Below, one piece after another: positions 18,797 to 28,505 of a DNA stretch of 64,000 nucleotides. The stretch covers positions 124,001 through 188,000 of the forward strand of contig CANQMW010000001.1 of the NCBI GenBank assembly GCA_947625045.1, in the 5' to 3' direction. The position numbers were made by a program, and so were the translations under genes. This DNA comes from an uncultured Oscillospiraceae bacterium. Lineage in GTDB: Bacteria > Bacillota > Clostridia > Oscillospirales > Oscillospiraceae. Each line of letters begins with the position of its first letter. The first letter of the stretch is position 1. The notes beneath the pieces are model-generated. The model saw only the letters and a program-made list of their open reading frames with translations. It did not search any database and was not told the origin of the DNA.

Positions 18797-21079
18797 ATGG
18801 CAGCAGCGAAAAGCGATCTTGTCATAGTGGAGTCTCCCGCCAAGGCGAAGACCATCGAGCGGTACCTTGGCTCGGGCTACAAGGTGGTGGCCTCCATGGG
18901 CCACCTGCGGGACCTGCCCAAGAGCACCATGGGTGTGGACATAGAAAACGACTTTGCGCCCGACTACCAGCCTGTGAAGGGCCGGGAGGACGTGATCGAC
19001 AAGCTGAAAAAGGCGTCGGCAAAAGCGGGCACTGTATATCTCGCGACGGACCCGGACCGGGAGGGCGAGGCTATCTCCTGGCACTTAAAGGAGCTTCTGG
19101 ACATCCCCGACGAGAAGGCCCGGCGGGTGACCTTCAACGAGATCACGAAAAACGTGGTCAAGGAGGGCATCGCAAATCCCCGGGACATCGACCAGGACCT
19201 GGTGGACGCCCAGCAGGCCCGGCGCATCCTGGACCGCATCGTGGGCTATAAGCTGAGCCCCCTGCTGTGGCGGAAGATCCGAAAAGGCCTGTCCGCCGGG
19301 CGTGTCCAGTCCGTGGCCACAAGGATGGTCCTGGACAGGGAGCAGGAGATAGAGAAATTCAAGCCCGAGGAGTACTGGCACCTGACCGCCACCTTGAAGA
19401 CCGACAAGGGCGAGAGCTTTCAGGCCCTCTACCACGGCGAGGGCGGCAAAAAGAAGGAGCTGCACAGCGAAGCCGAGGTCAACGCCGTGGCGGACGCCGT
19501 GAAGGGCAAACCCTTCACCGTGGCGGACATCGCCCACGGAACAAAAAAGCGCAGCCCCTCGCCCCCCTTTATCACCTCCACTCTCCAGCAGGAGGCCTCC
19601 CGCCGCCTGGGCATGACCCCCCGGCGGACCATGTCCATCGCCCAGCAGCTCTATGAGGGCGTGGACGTGGAAGGGGAAGGCACCATCGGTCTCATCACCT
19701 ACATGCGTACCGACTCCCTGCGTCTATCCGAGGACGCCCTGGCGGCGGCGGGCAGCTTCATCCGCAGCCACTACGGCGAGGAGTATTACTACGGCAAGCC
19801 CCGGCGCTACAAGACCGGCTCCAACGCCCAGGACGCCCATGAGGCCATCCGTCCCAGCGTCCCCAGCCTGACGCCGGAGACGGTGAAAAAGAGCCTCACC
19901 GGGGAGCAGTACCGGCTCTACCGGCTCATTTGGGGCCGCTTTACCGCGAGCCAGATGGCCAACGCCGTCTATGACAATATCACCGTGGACGCCGTCTGCG
20001 AGGGCCACGTCTTCCGGGCCTACCACTCCAAGATCGCTTTCCCCGGCTACACCGCCGTGTACGACGACAACCGGGAGGACGAGGAGACGGAGGAGGGGGG
20101 CAAAAAGCCCCTGCCGGAGCTGGCGAAGGGCCAGAGCGTGGCCCTGGCCAAGCTTGACCCGGAGCAGCACTTCACCGCGCCCCCCGCCCGGTATTCCGAG
20201 GCCACCCTCATCCGGGCCATGGAGGAAAAGGGCATCGGCCGGCCCAGCACCTACGCCCCCACCATCACCACCATCACCGCCCGTGAGTACGTGGTGAAGG
20301 AGGGCAAGTACCTCAAGCCCACTCCCCTGGGCCAGACTGTCACCCAGCTCATGGAGGAGCGGTTCCCCGACATCGTGGACGTGAAGTTCACCGCCCGGAT
20401 GGAGGAGACCCTGGACGAGGTGGAGGAGGGCAAGGCCGACTGGAAGGGCGTATTGCACGAGTTCTATGACGGCTTTGAGCAGGATCTGGAGAAGGCCGAA
20501 GACGCCCTCCAGGGCGTGCGCATCAAGGTCCCCGACGAGGTGTCGGCGGAGATATGCCCCAACTGCGGGCGGAATTTGGTGGTCAAGTCCGGCCGGTTCG
20601 GCCGGTTCCTGGCCTGCCCGGGGTATCCGGAGTGCAGCTTTACCATGCCCCTGGTCACCGAGATGCCCGGCAAATGCCCCAAGTGCGGCGGCCGCATCTT
20701 CAAGCGCACCAGCAAGAAGGGCTACACCTACTACGCCTGCGAAAAGGGCGCCGAGTGCGGCTTCATGAGCTGGGACGTGCCCACCAAGGATAACTGCCCT
20801 GTCTGCGGCAAGACCATGTTCAAGCTCTCCGGCAAGGGCCAGAGGAAGCCCTTCTGCATCAACGAGGAATGCTCCAACTTCCTGCCGGAGGACAAGCGGG
20901 GCTACCGCTACCGCCGGAATGCCACGGCCTCCGCCGGGACTGACAGCGCCGCCGAGGCTGCCGCGCCGGAGGAGAAGAAGACCGAGGCAAAAAAGACGAC
21001 CACGAAAAAGACCACTGCAAAGACGACGACCCGGAAGACCGCCGCCAAGAAGCCGGCGGCTAAGAAGGCGAAGGCATGA
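18797..21079 (+). CDS. topA: DNA topoisomerase I
   Basis: 760 residues. The N-terminal Toprim domain has VESPAKAKTIERYLG and DPDREGE. The active-site Tyr lies in YMRTDSLRLS (about residue 302). Three C-terminal four-Cys zinc ribbons occupy about residues 580-710. The last 45 residues are a Lys/Thr/Ala-rich, histone-H1-like basic tail. The enzyme relaxes negative supercoils. The stop overlaps the trmFO start (ATGA). Confidence 0.96.
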   Translation: MAAAKSDLVIVESPAKAKTIERYLGSGYKVVASMGHLRDLPKSTMGVDIENDFAPDYQPVKGREDVIDKLKKASAKAGTVYLATDPDREGEAISWHLKELLDIPDEKARRVTFNEITKNVVKEGIANPRDIDQDLVDAQQARRILDRIVGYKLSPLLWRKIRKGLSAGRVQSVATRMVLDREQEIEKFKPEEYWHLTATLKTDKGESFQALYHGEGGKKKELHSEAEVNAVADAVKGKPFTVADIAHGTKKRSPSPPFITSTLQQEASRRLGMTPRRTMSIAQQLYEGVDVEGEGTIGLITYMRTDSLRLSEDALAAAGSFIRSHYGEEYYYGKPRRYKTGSNAQDAHEAIRPSVPSLTPETVKKSLTGEQYRLYRLIWGRFTASQMANAVYDNITVDAVCEGHVFRAYHSKIAFPGYTAVYDDNREDEETEEGGKKPLPELAKGQSVALAKLDPEQHFTAPPARYSEATLIRAMEEKGIGRPSTYAPTITTITAREYVVKEGKYLKPTPLGQTVTQLMEERFPDIVDVKFTARMEETLDEVEEGKADWKGVLHEFYDGFEQDLEKAEDALQGVRIKVPDEVSAEICPNCGRNLVVKSGRFGRFLACPGYPECSFTMPLVTEMPGKCPKCGGRIFKRTSKKGYTYYACEKGAECGFMSWDVPTKDNCPVCGKTMFKLSGKGQRKPFCINEECSNFLPEDKRGYRYRRNATASAGTDSAAEAAAPEEKKTEAKKTTTKKTTAKTTTRKTAAKKPAAKKAKA

Positions 21080-22398
21080 CGGCGGATATCTCCGTGGTGG
21101 GCGCGGGCCTGGCGGGCAGCGAGGCCGCGTGGCAGCTGGCCCGGCGGGGCATGAAGGTGCGCCTTTACGAGATGAAGCCGGAGAAGATGACCCCGGCCCA
21201 CACGTCGCCCCTTTTTTCGGAACTCGTGTGCTCCAACTCCCTGCGGGGGGACGACCTTTCCAACGCCGTGGGGCTCCTGAAGGAGGAACTGCGGCGGCTT
21301 GGCAGCCTCATCATGATGAGCGCGGAAAAGCACCGGGTCCCCGCAGGGGGCGCCCTGGCGGTGGACCGGGAGGCATTCGCTCAGACCATCACCGACGCCA
21401 TCCGCGGCGAGCCCAACATCGAGATCGTGGAGGGGGAGGTCGCTGACTTTCCTGACGGCGAGTGCATCATTGCCACGGGGCCGCTGACCAGCGATGGGCT
21501 CATCCCGGCCATCGCCAAGGCCTGCGGCGAGGCGGATTTTCTCCACTTCTTCGACGCGGCGGCGCCCCTTATATCCTTTGACAGCATCGATATGACCAAA
21601 GCCTGGTTCGGCTCCCGGTACGGCAAGGGCACCGCGGACTATATAAACTGCCCCATGGACGCCGAGCAGTATGATGCCTTCGTCACAGAGCTGGCCACGG
21701 CTAAGGAGGCCCCGGTCCACGGCTTTGAGGACGCCGGGGTGTTCGAGGGCTGCATGCCCGTGGAGGTCATGGCCCGGAGGGGGCACGACACATTGCGCTA
21801 CGGGCCCATGAAGCCCGTGGGGCTCCGAAACCCCGACACCGGCGAGAGCTACCACGCCGTGGTGCAGCTGCGCCGGGACAACGACGAGGGCACGGTCTAC
21901 AACCTGGTTGGGTTCCAGACCCACCTGACCTTCCCGGAGCAGCGGCGGGTGTTCGGCATGATACCGGCGCTGGCGAACGCGGAGTATCTCCGCTACGGGA
22001 AGATGCACCGCAACACGTTTTTGAATGGGCCCAAGCTGCTGGACAGGTATTACCGTCTCCGCTCCCAGCCCCGCATCGGCTTTGCCGGGCAGATCACCGG
22101 CGTGGAGGGATATGTGGAGTCCTGTGCCTCCGGTATGCTGGCAGCGCTGGAGGCGGCGAGAAGGTTCCATGGCCTGCCGCCCCTGGACTTTCCCCGGACC
22201 ACGGCCATCGGCGCGCTGGCGCTGTACGTGTCCGGCGGGGCGGCCAGCGGGGATTTCCAGCCCATGAACGTGAACTTCGGCATCATCGAGCACCTGGACG
22301 AGCGCATCCGGGGCAAGCGGGACCGGTACCTGAAGGTATCGGAGCGGGCCCTGGGGGAGCTTGAGAAGATCATAGAAAGAGAGAGGGCGGGCGTATGA
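21076..22398 (+). CDS. trmFO: Methylenetetrahydrofolate-tRNA (uracil-5-)-methyltransferase TrmFO
   Basis: 440 residues, beginning with the FAD-binding motif VVGAGLAGSEAAWQLARRG and with the GidA-like CSNSLRGD segment and later YVESCASG. The enzyme makes m5U54 in the tRNA T-loop using methylene-THF and FADH2. It sits between topA and plsX with 4-base overlaps on both sides, so translation is coupled. Length is normal for the family. Confidence 0.95.
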   Translation: MTADISVVGAGLAGSEAAWQLARRGMKVRLYEMKPEKMTPAHTSPLFSELVCSNSLRGDDLSNAVGLLKEELRRLGSLIMMSAEKHRVPAGGALAVDREAFAQTITDAIRGEPNIEIVEGEVADFPDGECIIATGPLTSDGLIPAIAKACGEADFLHFFDAAAPLISFDSIDMTKAWFGSRYGKGTADYINCPMDAEQYDAFVTELATAKEAPVHGFEDAGVFEGCMPVEVMARRGHDTLRYGPMKPVGLRNPDTGESYHAVVQLRRDNDEGTVYNLVGFQTHLTFPEQRRVFGMIPALANAEYLRYGKMHRNTFLNGPKLLDRYYRLRSQPRIGFAGQITGVEGYVESCASGMLAALEAARRFHGLPPLDFPRTTAIGALALYVSGGAASGDFQPMNVNFGIIEHLDERIRGKRDRYLKVSERALGELEKIIERERAGV

Positions 22399-23438
22399 AG
22401 ATCATCCTGGACGCCATGGGCGGCGACAACGCCCCCCAGGCCGTCGTATCCGGCGCGGTGCGAGCCGCCCGGGAGCTGGACACGGACATCGTGCTGGTGG
22501 GCCGGGGAGACGAAATAAAAGCCTGCCTCGCCGCCTGCGGCGGCGCCGATGAAAAGCGCGTCACCGTCGTCAACGCCTCTCAGGTGGTGACCATGGAGGA
22601 CGAGCCGGGCATGGCCTGCTACAACAAGCGGGACTCCTCCATGACCGTGGCGCTGAAGATGCTCAAGGACGGCGCGGGCGACGCGGTGGTGTCCGCGGGC
22701 AGCACCGGCGCGCTTTTAGCGGGGGCTACCCAGTTCGTCAAACGCATCAAGGGCATCCGCCGGGCGGCGCTTGGACCGGTGCTCCCCAATGGGGACAAGG
22801 GCGTGCTGCTGATAGACTGCGGGGCCAACGTGGACTCCACGCCGGAGTATCTCTTGCAGTTCGCCTATATGGGCTCTTTCTACGCCCAGCGGATGATGGG
22901 CATCGAAAGCCCCCGGGTGGCCCAGCTGAACGTGGGTACGGAGGACACCAAGGGCGGGAAGCTGCAAAAGGAGACCTTTGCCCTTTTGAAGGCCGCCTCC
23001 GACGCCGGGCGCATCAATTTTGTGGGCAACGCCGAGGGCAGCGACCTGTTCGCCGGGAAGGCGGACGTGCTGGTGACGGACGGCCTTGCCGGCAACGTGA
23101 TGCTGAAGACCACCGAGGGTCTGGCCAAGTTCATGTTCAAGCAATTGAAGACCGTCATGTACGGAAGCCTGAAGACGAAGATCGGCGCCCTGCTCATCAA
23201 GAAGGAGCTTTACGGCATGAAGGATATGCTGGACCCCTCCGCGGTGGGCGGCACGGCCCTCATCGGCATCTCCAAGCCCGTCATCAAGGCCCATGGCAGC
23301 TCCGACGACCGGGCCATATTCAATGCCGTGCGCCAGGCCATCGCCTGCGTGCAGGCGGATGTGGCCGGGGCCATCGAGGCCAACATCGGATATATGAAAC
23401 TGGAAAAACCAAAATCGGCGGAAGCCGGGGAGGAATAA
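22395..23438 (+). CDS. plsX: Phosphate acyltransferase PlsX
   Basis: 347 residues starting MKIILDAMGGDNAP, the hallmark of PlsX, with SAGSTGALLAG and GFIGxxL-type sequence further on. It converts acyl-ACP to acyl-phosphate at the start of phosphatidic acid synthesis. It lies directly before acpP (4 bp gap), its substrate carrier. Its start overlaps trmFO by 4 bases. Confidence 0.95.
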   Translation: MKIILDAMGGDNAPQAVVSGAVRAARELDTDIVLVGRGDEIKACLAACGGADEKRVTVVNASQVVTMEDEPGMACYNKRDSSMTVALKMLKDGAGDAVVSAGSTGALLAGATQFVKRIKGIRRAALGPVLPNGDKGVLLIDCGANVDSTPEYLLQFAYMGSFYAQRMMGIESPRVAQLNVGTEDTKGGKLQKETFALLKAASDAGRINFVGNAEGSDLFAGKADVLVTDGLAGNVMLKTTEGLAKFMFKQLKTVMYGSLKTKIGALLIKKELYGMKDMLDPSAVGGTALIGISKPVIKAHGSSDDRAIFNAVRQAIACVQADVAGAIEANIGYMKLEKPKSAEAGEE

Positions 23439-23442
23439 GACT

Positions 23443-23679
23443 ATGGTATACGACAAGATCATCGAGATGCTCTGCGAGCAGTTCGGCCTGGAAGCCTCCG
23501 AGCTGAACGAGAACACCACCTTCCTGGAGGACATCGGCATCGACTCCGTGGATGTGGTGGAGCTGATCGTGGAGGTGGAGGACGAGTTCGGCCTGGACGA
23601 GATCCCCGAGGAGGAGCTGAAAAAGCTGCGCACCATCGGCGACCTGGCCGCCTACGTCACCGCCCACACCGCCGGGTAA
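23443..23679 (+). CDS. acpP: Acyl carrier protein
   Basis: 78 residues, very acidic, with GIDSVDVVELIVEVEDEF. The Ser in DSV carries phosphopantetheine; most ACPs have DSL. It carries acyl chains for fatty acid and phospholipid synthesis. It overlaps rnc by 1 base (TAATG). Confidence 0.93.
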   Translation: MVYDKIIEMLCEQFGLEASELNENTTFLEDIGIDSVDVVELIVEVEDEFGLDEIPEEELKKLRTIGDLAAYVTAHTAG

Positions 23680-24353
23680 TGGAGCGGTTGGAACAGCGCC
23701 TGGACTACACCTTTCGTGACCGCTCCTACCTGGAGACGGCCCTGACCCACAGCTCCTACGCCAATGAACAGCCCCAGAAGCTGCACAGCAACGAGCGCCT
23801 GGAATTTCTGGGCGACGCGGTGCTGGGCTTCTGCGCGGCCAAGACCATCTGCCGGCTGTACCCGGATATGCCCGAGGGGGGCATGACCCGCCTGCGGGCG
23901 GAGCTTGTGTGCGAGGCCAGCCTCCATCAGGTGGCCCTGGCCCTGGACCTGGGGGACTATATCCGCCTGGGCAAGAACGAGCAGTGCAACGGCGGGCGCA
24001 CCCGCACCTCCATCCTGGCCGACTGCGTGGAGGCCATCATCGCCGCCATCTATCTGGACGGGGGCCTGGAACCGGCGGAGCGGTTCATCGACCAGCGCAT
24101 ATTGAAGGACGTGCAGGCGGGGCGCCGCCCCGCCCGGACGGACTACAAGACCCAGCTGCAGGAGATATTCCAGCGCGCCGGCGGCGCCGCGCCGGTGTAC
24201 GCTATCGTGGGCGAGTCCGGCCCGGACCACGACAAGACCTTCGTGGCCAGCGTGGCCCTGCATGACGGCGCCACGGTCACCGGCGATGGAAAGAGCAAGA
24301 AGGAAGCGGAGCAGGCCGCCGCCAAAGCGGCCTTGGAGAAGCTGAAAAGCTGA
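23679..24353 (+). CDS. rnc: Ribonuclease III
   Basis: 224 residues. The RNase III signature NERLEFLGDAVLGF (residues about 40-53) and later DCVEAIIAAIYLDGG hold the metal-binding acidic residues. A C-terminal double-stranded RNA-binding domain (about 153-224) ends with KSKKEAEQAAAKAAL. It processes rRNA and structured mRNA. Start overlaps acpP, stop overlaps the radical SAM gene. Confidence 0.96.
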   Translation: MERLEQRLDYTFRDRSYLETALTHSSYANEQPQKLHSNERLEFLGDAVLGFCAAKTICRLYPDMPEGGMTRLRAELVCEASLHQVALALDLGDYIRLGKNEQCNGGRTRTSILADCVEAIIAAIYLDGGLEPAERFIDQRILKDVQAGRRPARTDYKTQLQEIFQRAGGAAPVYAIVGESGPDHDKTFVASVALHDGATVTGDGKSKKEAEQAAAKAALEKLKS

Positions 24354-25360
24354 TGGCGAGAGCGAGGATACTCCCCCTGTTCGTACCCAACTGGGGCTGC
24401 CCGAACGAATGCGTCTTCTGCGACCAGAAGCGCATCTCCGGCAGCCCTTTGCCTGTTTCCGGGCGCGACGTGACCTCGGCCCTGGAAAGGGCCAAGGAGG
24501 AGGGACTTTCCGGCTTGGAGCTGGCCTTTTACGGGGGCAGCTTCACGGCGGTGAGCCCTGTGTTGCAGCGGGAACTGTTGGAGGCCGCCCAGCCCTACCG
24601 GGCCGACGGGACCGTGGCGGCCATACGCCTCTCCACCCGGCCCGACGCGGTGGACGAGGCGGGCCTCGCCATGCTGAAAAGCTATGGTGTCGCCACCGTG
24701 GAGCTGGGGGCCCAGTCCATGGATGACGCCGTGCTGGCCGCATCCGGCCGGGGCCACACCGCGGCGGACACAGAGCGGGCGGCGGGGCTCGTAAAGGCTG
24801 CGGGCCTCAAGCTCATATTGCAGATGATGACCGGCCTGCCCGGCTCGGACCGGGCCAAAGACGTGGAGACGGCCCGGCGCATCATTGCCCTCGCCCCTGA
24901 CGGGGCGCGGATATACCCCACCGTCATCGTGAAGGGGACGGCGCTGGAGGATATGTGGCGGGCCGGGACGTACAAAGAACACACCGTAGCCGACGCGGTG
25001 GCGGTGTGCGCGGACATCCTGCCGCTTTTTGAGGCGGCCCATATCCCGGTCATCCGCCTGGGGCTCAATCCCACGGCGGAGCTCTCCGCCGGGGGAGCCG
25101 CGGCGGGGGCCTATCACCCCGCCCTGGGGGAGCTGGTCCGCGCGGAGATACTGCGGCGGCAGGCGGAAAAGGTACTGGCGGGCATCCCCGCCGGCAGCGC
25201 CGCGACCCTGGGGGTGGACCCAAAGCGGGTGTCCGCCCTCATCGGCCAGCACAGGAGCAATATCGCCGCGCTGACGGCGCAGTTCTCCCTCCGCTCCCTG
25301 GCCGTAAAGGGCCTGGAAACGGCGGGAGAGGGCATAGTTCTGGTTGACGTGAGACCCTGA
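24353..25360 (+). CDS. Radical SAM protein of the Elp3-like group
   Basis: 335 residues. The iron-sulfur motif CPNECVFC (Cys at about 15, 19 and 22) is at the N-terminus, followed by LAFYGGSFTA and MMTGLPGSD, typical of Elp3-like radical SAM domains. It lacks the acetyltransferase domain of full Elp3. Genes of this kind commonly lie between rnc and smc in clostridia; their reaction is not established to my knowledge. The promoter for smc lies inside its 3' end. Confidence 0.8.
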   Translation: MARARILPLFVPNWGCPNECVFCDQKRISGSPLPVSGRDVTSALERAKEEGLSGLELAFYGGSFTAVSPVLQRELLEAAQPYRADGTVAAIRLSTRPDAVDEAGLAMLKSYGVATVELGAQSMDDAVLAASGRGHTAADTERAAGLVKAAGLKLILQMMTGLPGSDRAKDVETARRIIALAPDGARIYPTVIVKGTALEDMWRAGTYKEHTVADAVAVCADILPLFEAAHIPVIRLGLNPTAELSAGGAAAGAYHPALGELVRAEILRRQAEKVLAGIPAGSAATLGVDPKRVSALIGQHRSNIAALTAQFSLRSLAVKGLETAGEGIVLVDVRP

Positions 25361-25372
25361 TGGGAGTATACT
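25344..25372 (+). promoter_or_regulatory. Promoter of smc-ftsY
   Basis: -35 TTGACG (25344-25349), a 17-bp spacer and -10 TATACT (25367-25372). It overlaps the last codons of the radical SAM gene and lies about 50 bp before the smc start. Confidence 0.75.
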
Positions 25373-25420
25373 ATATATTGTGTTATTTTCGGCATAGAAA
25401 CGGCGTAGAGGTATAAGATT

Positions 25421-28400
25421 TTGTATTTAAAGGCACTGGAGATACAGGGCTTCAAGTCCTTCCCGGACAGGACGCGTATCGAGTTCGACCGGAACGTGAC
25501 CATGATCGTCGGGCCCAACGGGTCCGGCAAGTCCAACATATCCGACGCGGTCCTGTGGGTCATGGGCGAGCAGCGCACCCGGGCCCTCCGGGGCGGGAAG
25601 ATGGAGGACGTCATCTTCGGCGGCACCGAGAAGCGGGGCAAGCTGGGCTTTGCCCAGGTGACCCTGGTGCTGGACAACACCGCCCGTATCTTTCCCGTCG
25701 AAAGCGACGAGTTGGCCATCACCCGCCGGTATTACCGCAGCGGCGACAGCGAGTATTACATAAATAAAGAATCCGTGCGCCTGCGGGACGTGAACGAACT
25801 GCTGATGGACACGGGCCTGGGCCGGGACGGCTACTCCATCATCGGCCAGGGCCGCATCAGCGAGATCGTCTCCGCCAAGAGCACCGACCGCCGGGAGATA
25901 TTCGAACAGGCAGCGGGCATCTCCCGCTTCCGCTTCCGCAAGGAGGAGGCGGAGCGAAAGCTCTCCGCCACGGACGACGCGCTGCTGCGGGTAGGAGACA
26001 AGATAGACGAGCTGGAGATGCAGCTCACGCCCCTCAAAAAACAGGCGGCGGTGGCGGAGAAGTACCTGACACTCCGGGAGGAGCTCAAAGGGCTGGAGGT
26101 ATCCGTATGGATGGCGGAGCTGGATAAATTGGCGGATCAGGCCGCCTCCATCCAGGCCAGTCATGAGGCCGCCAAGGCGGAGCTTGCCCGCATGCGGGCG
26201 GAGGTCACGGCCAACTATCAGCGCTCGGAGACCATCACCGAGCGCATGCGTGAGAAGGACCTGGAGGCCGAGGCTGTCCGGGAAAAGCTCACCGCCCAGG
26301 AGGCCGCCATCGGCGAAAACCGCCAGGCCGCGGCGGTGCTGGCGGCGGAGAAGAACAGCAACAACGAGAGCATCCAGCGGCTTTTGAACGACATGAGTGA
26401 GGACGCCGGACGCATCAAGGCCCTGGAGGAGCAGATAGCGGCCCTCAACGACCGCATTGGGGAGATCGAGACGGCGGAGCAGGAGCTGACCGGAAAGATA
26501 AACCAGCTTTCCAACATCGTGAACGGCCACCGCATGAAGATGGCCGGCCGGGAGAGCAAGGTGAACGCCCTGCGGGACGAGGTCACCCGCCTCACGGTGG
26601 ACGGCCGGAGCATGGACGGGCGCATCAACATGCTCGCCGAGATGGAGAAGGACTACGAGGGCTTCAACCGGGCGGTGAAGACCGTCATGCGGGAAAGCCG
26701 CTCCGGCGCATTGCGGGGCGTCCACGGGCCGGTGGCGAACCTGGTCCGGGCGGAGGACCGGTACGCCCTCGCTATCGAGACGGCTCTCGGCGCGGCGGCC
26801 CAGAACATTGTGGTGGACGAGCCCGAGGACGGCAAAAATGCCATCGAGTTTTTGAAGCGCCGGGACGCCGGGCGGGGCACCTTCCTGCCCATCAGCGCCA
26901 TCCGGGGCAATACCCTGCGCCGCCTGCCCGAGGGGGAGCGGGGCTATCTGGGCCTGGCCCTGGACCTGGTCCGATTTGACGGGAAGTATCAGAACATCTT
27001 CGAGAGCCTCCTGGGCCGGACCGTGGTGGCGGAGACCCTCTCCGACGCGGTGGCCATCGCGAGACGGCACAACAACGAATTTCGCATCGTGTCCCTGGAC
27101 GGGCAGATGATCCACGCCGGGGGCTCCATGACCGGCGGCAGCGCCGCCAAGGGCACCGGCATCCTGTCCCGGGCCAATGAGCTGGCCCGCCTGCGGGAAG
27201 AGCGGGTGGGGCTTTTGAAGCGCCAGCAGGAAAAGAGCGAGGCCCTGGCCGGGGCGGAGCGGGAGCTGGCCGCGGCCCGGTATGACATGGACGTGGCCGG
27301 CCAGGAGCTGAGCCAGGTCCAGCAGCAGGCGGCGTCATTGCAGGCGGAGCGGGAGGCCAAGCGTACCAGCGCCGGGCAGCTCACCGACGTGAAGGAGGCC
27401 ATGACCGCCGGCGGCAGCCAGCGGCGGAACCTCATGGCCACCTATGAGAAGAAGAACGACGCCATCGACCAGGCCCTGGAGGAGAACGAGGCCAGGGGCA
27501 CGGAGCTTGCAAAGCAAGCGGAGGCCTTCCGGGAGGAGATACGCTCTCTCACCGCCCAGAAGCTGGACCTGGAGGCCAAGCGCACCCAGGCGGACAAGGA
27601 TGCCCAGCGCCAGAATGAGGCCCTCATCGATCAGGAGCGGCTGGTGGGCAACATCGAAAACCAGACCCTGGCCGCGGAGATGGAGGAAAAGCAGATCGTC
27701 GATAAGCTCTGGGACAACTACGAGCTGACCCGTACTGCCGCCCAAGACCTGCGCCAGCCCCTGGAGAGCATGGCGGCGGCCAACCGGCGGGTATCGGAGC
27801 TGCGCCGGGCCATCCGGGAGCTGGGCACCCCCAACCTGGGGGCCATCGAGGAGAGCAAGCGGGTGGGAGAGCGGTACGACTACCTCACCGGCCAGCGGGA
27901 CGACATCGCCAAGGCCAAGGAGGAGCTGCTGGGTATCATCGGGGACATCACCCGGCAGATGGAGGAGATATTCACCCGGGAGTTCGCCGCCATCGACCAG
28001 AGCTTCCGCTCTACGTTCCTGGAGCTCTTCGGCGGCGGGCGGGCCAGCCTCCGGCTGGAGGACGAGTCCGACTGCCTCAACTGCGGCATCGAGATAAAGG
28101 TCCAGCCCCCCGGCAAGGCGGTGAGCAACATAAGCCTCCTGTCCGGCGGCGAGAAGGCCTTCGTGGCCATCGCCCTGTACTTCTCCATATTGAAGCTGAA
28201 GCCCACGCCCTTTTGCGTCATGGACGAGATCGAGGCGGCGCTGGACGAGGAGAACGTGTTCCGCTTCGCGGACTATCTCCACCGGCTGGACAAGACCCAG
28301 TTCGTGGTCATCACCCACCGCCGGGGCACCATGGAGAAGGCGGACGTGCTGCTGGGCGTGACCATGCAGGAGAAGGGCGTCAGCCAGGTCATAGAGCTGG

Positions 28401-28435
28401 ATCTGGCCGAGGCCCAGAAGACCGCCGAGAACTGA
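25421..28435 (+). CDS. smc: Chromosome segregation ATPase SMC (short-armed)
   Basis: 1004 residues, starting at TTG with MYLKALEIQGFKSF. Walker A GPNGSGKSN is at about residues 32-40. A coiled coil runs from about 165 to 420, the hinge from about 425 to 570, and the returning coil to about 840. The signature LLSGGEKAFVAIAL (near 905) and Walker B VMDEIEAALDEEN follow. The chain is about 180 residues shorter than typical SMCs, with the loss shared by both arms. SMC with ScpAB compacts and separates chromosomes. AGAGG precedes the TTG. Confidence 0.95.
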   Translation: MYLKALEIQGFKSFPDRTRIEFDRNVTMIVGPNGSGKSNISDAVLWVMGEQRTRALRGGKMEDVIFGGTEKRGKLGFAQVTLVLDNTARIFPVESDELAITRRYYRSGDSEYYINKESVRLRDVNELLMDTGLGRDGYSIIGQGRISEIVSAKSTDRREIFEQAAGISRFRFRKEEAERKLSATDDALLRVGDKIDELEMQLTPLKKQAAVAEKYLTLREELKGLEVSVWMAELDKLADQAASIQASHEAAKAELARMRAEVTANYQRSETITERMREKDLEAEAVREKLTAQEAAIGENRQAAAVLAAEKNSNNESIQRLLNDMSEDAGRIKALEEQIAALNDRIGEIETAEQELTGKINQLSNIVNGHRMKMAGRESKVNALRDEVTRLTVDGRSMDGRINMLAEMEKDYEGFNRAVKTVMRESRSGALRGVHGPVANLVRAEDRYALAIETALGAAAQNIVVDEPEDGKNAIEFLKRRDAGRGTFLPISAIRGNTLRRLPEGERGYLGLALDLVRFDGKYQNIFESLLGRTVVAETLSDAVAIARRHNNEFRIVSLDGQMIHAGGSMTGGSAAKGTGILSRANELARLREERVGLLKRQQEKSEALAGAERELAAARYDMDVAGQELSQVQQQAASLQAEREAKRTSAGQLTDVKEAMTAGGSQRRNLMATYEKKNDAIDQALEENEARGTELAKQAEAFREEIRSLTAQKLDLEAKRTQADKDAQRQNEALIDQERLVGNIENQTLAAEMEEKQIVDKLWDNYELTRTAAQDLRQPLESMAAANRRVSELRRAIRELGTPNLGAIEESKRVGERYDYLTGQRDDIAKAKEELLGIIGDITRQMEEIFTREFAAIDQSFRSTFLELFGGGRASLRLEDESDCLNCGIEIKVQPPGKAVSNISLLSGGEKAFVAIALYFSILKLKPTPFCVMDEIEAALDEENVFRFADYLHRLDKTQFVVITHRRGTMEKADVLLGVTMQEKGVSQVIELDLAEAQKTAEN

Positions 28436-28505
28436 TTTCCGGCGCAGGCCGCTCCAACCTCCCATTCACGCGGCGGGCATATCACGATAAGTCAAGGAGA
28501 AGATC

